Source of the DNA: VGJW01 sp035285595
GTDB taxonomy: Bacteria > Cyanobacteriota > Sericytochromatia > S15B-MN24 > VGJW01
Assembly: GCA_035285595.1 (NCBI GenBank)
Contig: JAYKGV010000028.1
Span: 46,077 to 110,076 of the forward strand
Length of the DNA: 64,000 nucleotides
Direction of reading: 5' to 3'
A program made the position numbers and the translations under genes. Shown piece by piece: positions 56,781 through 64,000 of this stretch (positions within the stretch are counted from its first letter, which is position 1; each line of letters opens with the position of its first letter). A model generated the notes under the pieces. It saw only the letters and a list, made by a program, of their open reading frames with translations, did no database searches and was not told the DNA's origin.

Positions 56781-58060
56781 AGTCGGAAGATTCGCCCTGG
56801 GACCAGCGGTTTCACTATGTGGGGACCCTGGCCTTGTGGTTGGGCCTCGGATGGGTCGTACTCCAAGCTCTCTCCTATCTCGGGGATGTCGTCACGATCC
56901 TCGTGGCCGGCCTGTTGTTGGCGTACGTCCTGCAGATGGCAGTCGATCCCCTGTCACGCAAAATGAGTCGGTTCTCGGCGATCATGCTGGTGCTGCTCGG
57001 AGTCGTGACCTTGCTGACGGCCATCGGCTACCTCTTCGTGCCGTTGGTGGTCCACCAGGTGCAGGAACTCATCAATGCGTTGCCGGGTGCGGCCACACGT
57101 CTCGAATCGGTGCTCGGCCACGTCCAGGAGTTGCTGTCACGCCGTCAGATCAACGTTCGGCTGGATCCTTCCGAGTGGCTGCTGCCTCGCGTGGAGAGTC
57201 TGACCACGTGGATCACGGGCCATCTGGGAAGTGTGCTGGCCTCGGGGATGCTCAATCTTTTCAATCTGGCCATGACCCTCGTGTGCGCGTTCTACCTGAT
57301 GAAGGACGGCGACCGCCTCTGGGCCGATGCCCGTCCGTTCCTGCCTGCCCGTTGGTGGGCACGCCTCGACGTATTGGGAAGGGAAATGGATCGTGGTCTT
57401 GCGGGCTACTTTCGTGGCCAGCTGATCAATGCCTCCATCGTGCTGGTGGCAGCCATGATCGCGTTCAACGCCCCACCGGTCTCCATGAGATATGGCGTCG
57501 TGGCGGCGGCCTTCTGGGGACTGTGTGAAATCGTCCCGATGTTCGGCAGCTATCTCGGCATCGGCACGGCCGTCCTGCTGGCGTTGCTCGAAGGCGGAGA
57601 AGTCTGGTGGAAGGCCCTGCTGGCCGCACTCATCATCCAGCAGGTTCGCGACAATCTCATCTCTCCAAGAGTGATGGCCCACACCACGGGACTGCATCCC
57701 GTGGTCATCATCCTGGCCATCCTGTCGGGTGCCAAGTTGGCCGGTCTTCTTGGCCTTTTGCTGGCGATTCCCGTGACGGCCGTGGGAGCCGTGGCCCTCC
57801 GGGCTTGGGTGGCGGCGGGTGGCCTCGAAAACGCTCAGGTCCCGCCGGGATTCACCGAGGGTACGGTCCTGCCGCTCACGGGCATCCTGCCGGGGGAGGG
57901 CACCGTGCTGCCCCTGACCCGACCGTTGCCTGAGTTGGCCGACCTTCCCGAAGTCCCCTCCCCGCAGGCGCCTCTTCCGCGCAAGCCCAGTCAGGCGCGC
58001 ACCACCATGCAACTGCTGGGGCCGTTACCGGCCGCGGGGGAGCCGGATCAAGAGTCCTGA
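56771..58060 (+). CDS. AI-2E family transporter-like membrane protein
   Basis: 429 residues with about seven to eight helices. Landmarks are the long amphipathic segment VHQVQELINALPGAATRLE, LAGYFRGQLINASIVLVAAMIAF, WGLCEIVPMFGSYLGIGTAVLL and QVRDNLISPRVMAHTTGLHPVVIILAIL. The C-terminal ~75 residues are Pro/Leu-rich and contain a nearby repeat GTVLPLT. The substrate of this family is not fixed. ATG 56771 inside the recO end. Confidence 0.9.
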   Translation: MDVKSEDSPWDQRFHYVGTLALWLGLGWVVLQALSYLGDVVTILVAGLLLAYVLQMAVDPLSRKMSRFSAIMLVLLGVVTLLTAIGYLFVPLVVHQVQELINALPGAATRLESVLGHVQELLSRRQINVRLDPSEWLLPRVESLTTWITGHLGSVLASGMLNLFNLAMTLVCAFYLMKDGDRLWADARPFLPARWWARLDVLGREMDRGLAGYFRGQLINASIVLVAAMIAFNAPPVSMRYGVVAAAFWGLCEIVPMFGSYLGIGTAVLLALLEGGEVWWKALLAALIIQQVRDNLISPRVMAHTTGLHPVVIILAILSGAKLAGLLGLLLAIPVTAVGAVALRAWVAAGGLENAQVPPGFTEGTVLPLTGILPGEGTVLPLTRPLPELADLPEVPSPQAPLPRKPSQARTTMQLLGPLPAAGEPDQES

Positions 58061-58695
58061 ATCCTGAGGGCGCGAATGGCCGCCTCCCGGTCGGCCTGCC
58101 CGAAGACTGCGCTGCCCGCGACCAGAACCTCGACGCCGGCCTGGACCAGCCTTTGCGCATTGGCGGGTCCCACCCCACCGTCCACGACCGTAAGGATTTT
58201 ACGGTCACCCTTCAAGCGTCGTAGCCGCTCGAGGCGCGACCAGGTGGAAGGCAGGAAGGACTGGCCGCCGAAACCCGGATTGACCGACATCATGAGGACC
58301 TGGTCGACGGCGTCGAGGACATCCTCCAGCCATGCCAGCGGTGTGGCCGGGCACAGCGAGACCCCCACCGCCACACCAAGCCGGCGGATGCTCGCCAAGG
58401 TCCGTTGCAGATGGACGGTCGCTTCCGCATGAACCGTGATGCGGTCTGCCCCGGCCTCGACATAGGCCTCTAGCGAACGCTCGGGCTCCTCGATCATCAA
58501 GTGAACATCGATCGGGAGCCCGGTGTGTGGCCGCAAAGCCGCCACGAGCGGCGGACCAAAGGTCAAGTTGGGCACGAAGCGACCATCCATGACGTCCAGA
58601 TGGATCCAGTCCGCACCGGCTCGTTCGATGGACTTCAGTTCGGCCGCAAGATGGGCAAAGTCGGCCGACAGCAGGGAGGGGGCGATGAGGGTCAC
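58048..58695 (-). CDS. rpe: Ribulose-phosphate 3-epimerase
   Basis: Pentose-phosphate epimerase, 215 residues. TIM-barrel landmarks IAPSLLSADFAHLAAEL, DWIHLDVMDGRFVPNLTFGP, DVHLMIEEP, MSVNPGFGGQSFLPS and VVDGGVGPANAQRL. GTG overlaps the rnc stop (GTGA), so it is the last gene of the fatty-acid operon. Its last 13 bases overlap the AI-2E-type gene. Confidence 0.96.
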   Translation of the reverse strand: MTLIAPSLLSADFAHLAAELKSIERAGADWIHLDVMDGRFVPNLTFGPPLVAALRPHTGLPIDVHLMIEEPERSLEAYVEAGADRITVHAEATVHLQRTLASIRRLGVAVGVSLCPATPLAWLEDVLDAVDQVLMMSVNPGFGGQSFLPSTWSRLERLRRLKGDRKILTVVDGGVGPANAQRLVQAGVEVLVAGSAVFGQADREAAIRALRIQDS

Positions 58696-59456
58696 GGCGG
58701 AGGAAGCCTGTCTGTTCTGGCCCGACGCGACGCGCGTCGGGCCACGGGGGGACGCTCCATGGCCCGCAGGGCCATTCGGGCCGCAGCCTGTTCTGCAGCC
58801 TTGCGGCTGCTGCCCTCGCCGCGCCCCATGACCTTACCCTCGAGGCGCACCTCCACCTCGAAGTGATGCTGGTTGGCCGACACCGCAACCTCGCGCAGGG
58901 TTGCGTAGATCGGCAGGACGGCCAGGTGACGCTGTGCCCATTCCGCAAGCAGCACCTTGGGGTTTTCCGCATCGGGCGCCTCGTGGATGGCGGCCAGCCG
59001 AGTTTCCAGTAGACGTCGCACGATGATCCTCACGGTGCCGTGACCTTGGGTCAGATGCACGACCCCCAGCACGGCCTCGAGGGCACCTGCCGCGGTACCC
59101 GGACGTTCCCGCCCGCCGGTCCGCTCCTCTCCTCGGCCCAGGCGTAAGTAGCTGGGGAGGTCCAGCTCACGCGCCACCTCCGCAAGGACGGCGTTGGAGA
59201 CCAGCCGGTGCAGAACTTTGGAAAGTTGCCCCTCGGTGTCCCTTGGGAAAGTTTCGTGGAGCCATTCGGCGACTTGCTGCTTGAGGACGGCATCCCCGAG
59301 GAATTCAAGGCGCTCGTAGTGGGGACGCTCGGGATGTTCGGCCGCATAGGAGGGATGTGTCACCGCCTGTTCCCAAAGGGAAAGGTCCTGATTCACGGAG
59401 AGGCCGAGCGCGGCGACCAGGTCCCCGACCGGCCGATGCAGGCGATCAGTGCGCAA
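58692..59456 (-). CDS. rnc: Ribonuclease III
   Basis: Double-strand-specific RNase, about 254 residues. Catalytic motif YERLEFLGDAVLKQ, then TEGQLSKVLHRLVSN and GALEAVLGVVHL, followed by a dsRBD (PKVLLAEWAQRHL...HFEVEVRLEGKVMGRGEGSSRKAAEQAAARMAL). TTG start at 59456 overlaps fabF by 11 bases; no strong ribosome site, so coupling is likely. The C-terminus carries an Arg-rich tail. Confidence 0.93.
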   Translation of the reverse strand: MRTDRLHRPVGDLVAALGLSVNQDLSLWEQAVTHPSYAAEHPERPHYERLEFLGDAVLKQQVAEWLHETFPRDTEGQLSKVLHRLVSNAVLAEVARELDLPSYLRLGRGEERTGGRERPGTAAGALEAVLGVVHLTQGHGTVRIIVRRLLETRLAAIHEAPDAENPKVLLAEWAQRHLAVLPIYATLREVAVSANQHHFEVEVRLEGKVMGRGEGSSRKAAEQAAARMALRAMERPPVARRASRRARTDRLPPP

Positions 59457-60690
59457 GATGCCGGAAGACCAAGGATACGTTCTGGCCGCCAAACCCCATG
59501 TTCTGGGACATGACAGCCTGCGGTGAAGCGATTCGGGCCTTGTTGGGCACCACGTCCAGAGCACAATCCGGATCGGGGTCGTCGTGGTTGATGGTGGGGG
59601 GAAGCACCCCGCGCGAGAGAGCGAGCACGGCGGCAATGGCTTCGAGGGCTCCTGCCGCACCGAGAAGATGTCCCGTCATCGACTTGGTGGAGGACACCGG
59701 CACGTGGTCGAGCTCGTGACCGAAGACCGCGCGCAGACCGGCCGCCTCCGCCTTGTCGTTGGCGGGGGTCGAGGTCCCGTGCGCATTGATGTAGCCGATG
59801 TCCCGCGTGGTCAGATCCGCATCGGCAAGTGCGGCCCTTATGGCTCGCTGCATGCCCTCCGCCGCAGGGGGCGGGGCCGTCAGGTGATGGGCATCCGCCG
59901 AGGCCCCGTAGCCGGCCACCTCGGCAAGGATTCGGGCGCCCCTTGCCTTGGCGTGGGCGAGACGTTCGAGGACCAGGACGCCCGCACCTTCACCCATCAC
60001 GAAGCCATCGCGTTGGCGATCGAAGGGTCTCGAGGCAAGTTCAGGATGGTCATTTCGGGTCGAAAGCGCCTTGGCGGACGCGAATCCTGCAAGCGCGAGG
60101 CGTGTGATGGCGGCTTCTGCGCCTCCGGCCAGCATGAGGTCTGCATCGCCACGTCGCAAGACCTGCAAAGCTTCGCCGATCGCATGGGATCCGGTCGCAC
60201 ACGCCGAGACCGGGCTCAGATTGGGGCCCTTCAGGCCAAGGTGCATGGCGGGTACCCCTGCAGCCATGTTGACGATGACCCCGGGAATCAGGAAGGGCGA
60301 TACTCTGCCGGGCCCCTTGGAGAGCAAGGTCTGATGCTCTTCCTCGAGGAGATCGAGGGCACCCATGCCTGAACCGATGTAGACCCCCGCACGGTCCCGA
60401 TCGATGTCGGCTCCCTCGAGGCCCGCGTCTCGCCACGCGTGGACCGCAGCCCAGACCGAGAACTGGATGAACCGCGTCAGTCGTCGGGCGTCCTTGGGTG
60501 ACAGGACGGCCAGAGGGTCGAAGCCCCGGGCCTCACCCGCAAGGCGCACGGGCAGGTCGTCGACCTCGACCCGCGACACCCTCGCGATGCCGGAACGGCC
60601 CTGCACCATGGCCTCCCACATCGGATCGACCCACGATCCCAGGGGAGACACGACGCCGAGACCTGTGACAACAACGGGTTCCCGCTTCAT
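59446..60690 (-). CDS. fabF: 3-oxoacyl-ACP synthase II
   Basis: Elongating condensing enzyme, about 414 residues. Catalytic Cys in PVSACATGSHAIGEAL, His in NAHGTSTPANDKAE and SSTKSMTGHLLGAAGALEA. ATG 60690 with GAGAGG seven bases upstream is used instead of 60705. Sits between acpP and rnc as in many genomes. Confidence 0.97.
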   Translation of the reverse strand: MKREPVVVTGLGVVSPLGSWVDPMWEAMVQGRSGIARVSRVEVDDLPVRLAGEARGFDPLAVLSPKDARRLTRFIQFSVWAAVHAWRDAGLEGADIDRDRAGVYIGSGMGALDLLEEEHQTLLSKGPGRVSPFLIPGVIVNMAAGVPAMHLGLKGPNLSPVSACATGSHAIGEALQVLRRGDADLMLAGGAEAAITRLALAGFASAKALSTRNDHPELASRPFDRQRDGFVMGEGAGVLVLERLAHAKARGARILAEVAGYGASADAHHLTAPPPAAEGMQRAIRAALADADLTTRDIGYINAHGTSTPANDKAEAAGLRAVFGHELDHVPVSSTKSMTGHLLGAAGALEAIAAVLALSRGVLPPTINHDDPDPDCALDVVPNKARIASPQAVMSQNMGFGGQNVSLVFRHLAH

Positions 60691-60752
60691 GGCTGAGCCT
60701 CTCAAGGCCGGGGCGTCGTCACTCGGAGCGCCCCGGCCAGTTCTCGACCAGG

Positions 60753-61016
60753 CTAGGCCTTGGTCTGGGCTTCGACGTAGGCGAGGACGGAGGCGACCGT
60801 GGTCAGGCCCTCTGCGGCCTCGTCGGGAATCTGCAGGTCGAAGGCTTCCTCGACTGCCATCACCAGTTCCACGGTATCCAGCGAATCGGCCCCGAGGTCC
60901 TCTTGGAAGCTGGCCTCAGGCGTCACGACATCGGCATTCACGCCAAGCTTCTCGACGACGATCGCACGGATGCGCTCGAACAGCTCGGTGCCGGAAAGGG
61001 TTTCGGTCTCGGCCAC
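60753..61016 (-). CDS. acpP: Acyl carrier protein
   Basis: 87 residues. The phosphopantetheine site is the Ser in GADSLDTVELVMAVEE. Acidic helical protein with N-terminus AETETLSGTELFERIRAIVVEKLGV. GTG 61016 with GGAG eight bases upstream. Located between fabG and fabF. Confidence 0.97.
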   Translation of the reverse strand: MAETETLSGTELFERIRAIVVEKLGVNADVVTPEASFQEDLGADSLDTVELVMAVEEAFDLQIPDEAAEGLTTVASVLAYVEAQTKA

Positions 61017-61030
61017 GGTTCTTTCTCCGT

Positions 61031-61774
61031 TCAAAGGTGAAGGCCGCCATCCACGCGGATGACCTGACCTGTCACGTAGGGGGCGCGCGCAGCGAGGAAC
61101 ACGCAGAGGTCGGCAACCTCTGACGGTTCCCCGAAACGCGACAGGGGTATGCGCTCCAGCATCGCACGTCGCAGCGGCTCGTCCAGCGCCTGCGTCATGT
61201 CCGAATCGATGAAGCCGGGAGCCACCGCATTGACGCGGATGTTTCGCGAGGCAAGCTCCTTGGCGAGGGCCGCCGTCAGGCCCACGAGGCCAGCCTTGGA
61301 TGCGGCGTAGCTGGCCTGTCCGAGCTGGCCATCCAGACCTACGATGCTGCTGATGTTCAAGATGCAGCCGGATCGCTGGCGCAACATGGGACGCGCTGCA
61401 GCCTTTGAACAGAGGAAGGCACCCTTGAGATTCGTGTCCAGCACCGTGTCCCACGCCTCCTCGGACAGTCGGGCCAACAGGCCGTCACGGGTCAGGCCGG
61501 CGTTGTTGACCAGCACATCGAGCCGCTGGCCCGTCCACGTCAAGACCTCTCCGAAAAGCGTCGTCACGTCGGCGGCAGAGGAAACATCGGCCCTGAAGGC
61601 CCTGGCGTCGCCGCCACGGCTGCAGATCCCCGCCACGACCTCGGCGGCGGACGCCTCCGACTGCGCGTAGTTGAGCGCCACCCGATAGCCGGAAGCCGCG
61701 AACGCCTCCGCAATCGAACGGCCGATACCCCTCGAGGCACCGGTCACGAGGGCCACGGGGCTTTCGACCGTCAT
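61031..61774 (-). CDS. fabG: 3-oxoacyl-ACP reductase
   Basis: NADPH-dependent SDR, 247 residues. Cofactor motif VTGASRGIGRSIAEAF, active site Ser in LNISSIVGLDG, Tyr/Lys in YAASKAG, and NNAGLTRDGLL. ATG overlaps the fabD stop (ATGA), so it is coupled. Confidence 0.97.
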   Translation of the reverse strand: MTVESPVALVTGASRGIGRSIAEAFAASGYRVALNYAQSEASAAEVVAGICSRGGDARAFRADVSSAADVTTLFGEVLTWTGQRLDVLVNNAGLTRDGLLARLSEEAWDTVLDTNLKGAFLCSKAAARPMLRQRSGCILNISSIVGLDGQLGQASYAASKAGLVGLTAALAKELASRNIRVNAVAPGFIDSDMTQALDEPLRRAMLERIPLSRFGEPSEVADLCVFLAARAPYVTGQVIRVDGGLHL

Positions 61775-62724
61775 GCCGGCACCCCGGAACCTTTCAGGGT
61801 CGTGGCGACCGCACGTAGCTCGTCAGGTCCCGCTGCCGGCAGGCAGCGCACCTCGGGCGCAATCCTGCGGATGAGACCGGAGAGGGTCTTTCCTGCCCCC
61901 AGCTCGACGAACGTACCCACGCCCATGCCCACCATCGTACGCACGCAGCCGACCCAGTCCACGCCTGAGGACAGCTGCCTCGCCAGACGCTCCGCAAACT
62001 CGTCCCTGACACGGTTGGCCCTCGCATCGATGTTGTGCACGACGGGACAGATGGGCTCGGTCCAGGGTGCTTGGTGCAGGGCCGCCTGCAGCTGCTCCTG
62101 GGCGCCCGCCATCAGGGGAGAATGAAAAGCACCCGATACTTGCAAGGGAACGACCTTCCTGGCCCCCATCTCGCCTGCCCGGGCCGCCAGCCATGCAACG
62201 GCCTGCGGTTCGCCCGAGATCACGGCCTGCCCTGGTGCGTTGCGGTTCGCAAGCACGACGGTGCCGGGTGCCTCGAGGCAAAGGGCCTCCAAGGTCGCGT
62301 CCTCGACCCCCAGCACGGCGGCCATGGTGCCTCCGGGGGCGTCGGCCATGGCCCGTCCCCGCGCGTCCACGAGCCGTGCCAGAGACGCCGCATCAAGCGC
62401 CCCCGCGGCAAACAGGGCGGTGTACTCACCCAAGGAGTGGCCGGCCACGACGTCGGGTTCGGGTGCCCCCAGCAGACGAAGGATGCGGGTCGCCGCGATG
62501 CCGCAAGCGAGCAGGGCCAACTGCGCGTGACGCGTGTAGGTGAGATCCTCGGCAGGTCCCTCTGTCATCAGGCGCCACAGTGGCACGCCGGTCACCCGGG
62601 AGACCTCGTCGATGACCTCCCTCGCTTCGGGCCACGCCAGAGCCATCTCCCGACCCATGCCCACGAATTGTGAGCCTTGGCCAGGATAGACGAAGGCGAT
62701 CAGGGACGAGGCGCTTGCAGCCAT
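61771..62724 (-). CDS. fabD: Malonyl-CoA:ACP transacylase
   Basis: Loads malonyl onto ACP, 317 residues. Motifs FVYPGQGSQFVGMGRE, catalytic Ser in GHSLGEYTAL, the malonyl-binding Arg region in VDARGRAMADAP, and His in SGAFHSPLM. ATG 62724 starts 25 bases inside the fabH end. Confidence 0.97.
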   Translation of the reverse strand: MAASASSLIAFVYPGQGSQFVGMGREMALAWPEAREVIDEVSRVTGVPLWRLMTEGPAEDLTYTRHAQLALLACGIAATRILRLLGAPEPDVVAGHSLGEYTALFAAGALDAASLARLVDARGRAMADAPGGTMAAVLGVEDATLEALCLEAPGTVVLANRNAPGQAVISGEPQAVAWLAARAGEMGARKVVPLQVSGAFHSPLMAGAQEQLQAALHQAPWTEPICPVVHNIDARANRVRDEFAERLARQLSSGVDWVGCVRTMVGMGVGTFVELGAGKTLSGLIRRIAPEVRCLPAAGPDELRAVATTLKGSGVPA

Positions 62725-63725
62725 GTGGGTTCATGTTGCGGCAAAGGCCGCGCGATCGTCCAGCAGAGGGCCACCCCCGCCCAGGTGAGTCCGGAACCGA
62801 AGCCTGCCAACAACAATCGATCGCCCGGCTTGAACCGGCCTGCGGCTGCGGCTTCGGCGAGGGCGACGGCAATCGTGCCTGCACTCGTATTGGCCATTCG
62901 CCCGATGTTGACGACCAACTTGTCCATGGGCAGTTGCAGACGGTCCGCCACGGCTTCGAGAATGCGCAGATTGGCCTGGTGCAGGACCAGATGGTCCACG
63001 TCACCGAGCTCCCAGCCGGCATCCGCGCACGTCTCCGTCACGAGGCGAGGCACCAGGTTGACGGCCCAGCGGTAGACTTCCCTGCCTTTCATCCTCACGT
63101 CGTGCCGGCCGGGCTCGCTTCCCGGCGGAATCCTGCTGCCCAACGGGATGACGATGTGGTCTGCGCCGCTGCCGTCGGCCCCCAGCCTCGCCGCGAGGAT
63201 GCCGGGTGCCTCGGCCCGCTCCAGCAGGGCGGCCCCGCACCCGTCCCCGAAAAGGATGGCCGTCGCCCGGTCATTCCAGTTGAGGAATCGTGACAAAAGG
63301 TCGCCGCCGATGACCAGAACCTTACGGTACATGCCGGTCTTGATGAACTGGCTGGCCACCACCAAGGCATAAACGTATCCCGAGCAGGCGGCTTCCATGT
63401 CGAAGGCTGCCGCACGGGTAGCCCCGATCCTGTGGGCCACCATGGCTGCGGTGGCGGGCATCAGGTAGTCCGGCGTGCTGGAGGCGCAGATCACCAAGTC
63501 GATCTCTTCGGCCTGAGAACCCGCGTGGGCAAGCGCCTGGCTCGCCGCCGCCGCCGCCATGTCGCTCATGTGAACGTCATCCGTGACGAAACGTCGCTCG
63601 CGAATGCCGGTATGCGACGCGATCCACTCATCGGTGGTGTCGAGCACGCCCTCGAGCTCGACGTTGGTGACGACTCGTGTCGGCAGGTAGGCTCCCACGC
63701 CTGCAATCGCAACTTGGTACGTCAC
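62700..63725 (-). CDS. fabH: 3-oxoacyl-ACP synthase III
   Basis: Initiating condensing enzyme, 341 residues. Catalytic Cys in MEAACSGYVYALVVA, His in LVLHQANLRILE and Asn in IGRMANTSAGT. GTG start overlaps the plsX stop (GTGA). The C-terminus has a short Pro-rich extension. Confidence 0.97.
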   Translation of the reverse strand: MTYQVAIAGVGAYLPTRVVTNVELEGVLDTTDEWIASHTGIRERRFVTDDVHMSDMAAAAASQALAHAGSQAEEIDLVICASSTPDYLMPATAAMVAHRIGATRAAAFDMEAACSGYVYALVVASQFIKTGMYRKVLVIGGDLLSRFLNWNDRATAILFGDGCGAALLERAEAPGILAARLGADGSGADHIVIPLGSRIPPGSEPGRHDVRMKGREVYRWAVNLVPRLVTETCADAGWELGDVDHLVLHQANLRILEAVADRLQLPMDKLVVNIGRMANTSAGTIAVALAEAAAAGRFKPGDRLLLAGFGSGLTWAGVALCWTIARPLPQHEPTWLQAPRP

Positions 63726-64000
63726 ATCCGATCCTCCGCTCCGTGAGCGTCTACAGGGGCAGGCAAGGTCGCCAGCACCCGGGCGAGGCGATCTTGCAGA
63801 TTACCGCGGGCCGAACGAGCCGCCAAGGCGATGGCGGCCGCCACCGCAGGGGCCCGGCTGCTGCCGTGGGCGGCCACGCAGAGACCTTGGACACCCAGCA
63901 AAAGCGCACCCCCATGGGCTGCAGGGTCAAGCGTACGCTTAAGGTCGGCGAAGGCCGGTTGCAACAACGGAAAGGCCAGCCGCCTCCAGAGCGGAAGGGC
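63722..64000 (-). CDS. plsX: Phosphate acyltransferase PlsX, C-terminal part
   Basis: The visible C-terminal ~92 residues include PAFADLKRTLDPAAHGGALL, LGVQGLCVAAHGSSRAPAVAAAI and the terminal AHGAEDRM. They match the end of PlsX, which converts acyl-ACP to acyl-phosphate for phospholipid synthesis. The start lies beyond the window. First of the plsX-fab operon. Confidence 0.93.
   Translation of the reverse strand, partial: ALPLWRRLAFPLLQPAFADLKRTLDPAAHGGALLLGVQGLCVAAHGSSRAPAVAAAIALAARSARGNLQDRLARVLATLPAPVDAHGAEDRM

Noticed and set aside
1..64000. tRNA or rRNA genes, prophage, toxin-antitoxin or defence island
   Set aside because: No matching conserved RNA motifs, integrase, transposase, restriction or toxin genes were seen.

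Overview
This window is a high-GC, gene-dense bacterial chromosome segment. I see no tRNA, rRNA, insertion sequence, phage or CRISPR. Almost everything is core housekeeping. The best lineage clue is the Ycf23/DUF561 protein at 20450-21196, a family known mainly from cyanobacteria and plastids. A short single-RRM RNA-binding protein (31268-31546) fits the same picture. No photosynthesis gene is visible. A non-photosynthetic relative of Cyanobacteria (Sericytochromatia- or Melainabacteria-like) is therefore my favoured but unproven inference. Lipoboxes, TatA and the lack of sporulation genes are compatible with a didermic free-living heterotroph.

Layout: 1-7.1 kb: hppD (cut by the window edge), alaS, a small charged protein ending in a beta-clamp-like motif, a lipoprotein phosphatase and a fused beta-oxidation enzyme. 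7.2-11.6 kb: rph and a very large double GT-C glycosyltransferase, then two hypothetical genes. 11.5-16.2 kb (minus strand): ECF sigma, anti-sigma, a Pro-rich peptide and a HIT protein, then rpsU, and a PgpH-like HD protein, ybeY and dgkA. 16.2-19.4 kb: ybaB-recR against lysS and a membrane gene. 19.5-24.6 kb: lipoproteins, Ycf23, a PRC-barrel protein and three unrecognised proteins. 24.7-29.3 kb: tatA, a CorC-type protein and the tight operon pyrG-cdd-era. 29.3-36.5 kb: recQ, the RRM protein, a kelch lipoprotein, a GT2-like protein, a YheT-like hydrolase and htpG. 36.5-41.5 kb: a PCD-like protein, a CGFT glutaredoxin with BolA, acyl-CoA dehydrogenase, gpsA and a PlsB-like acyltransferase. 41.6-46.5 kb: a galactose block with an aldose-epimerase-like gene, galT, a second GalT-like gene and galK. 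46.5-51.1 kb: an ABC importer operon carrying two unrelated binding-protein types. 51.2-58.1 kb: a possible degenerate M28/Gaa1-like membrane protein, cNMP-binding and TPR proteins, EamA, mutY, recO and an AI-2E-family protein. 58-64 kb: the phospholipid and fatty-acid operon plsX-fabH-fabD-fabG-acpP-fabF-rnc-rpe.

The expression layout is distinctive. Internal operon genes often have a GGAGG-type ribosome site about six bases from the start, or overlap by the four bases ATGA, GTGA or TTGA. Many first genes have no such site. Instead a TANNNT -10 box lies only 5-7 bases before the start codon, which predicts leaderless mRNAs. Transcription units are often closed by long, GC-rich, near-perfect hairpins shared between convergent genes.
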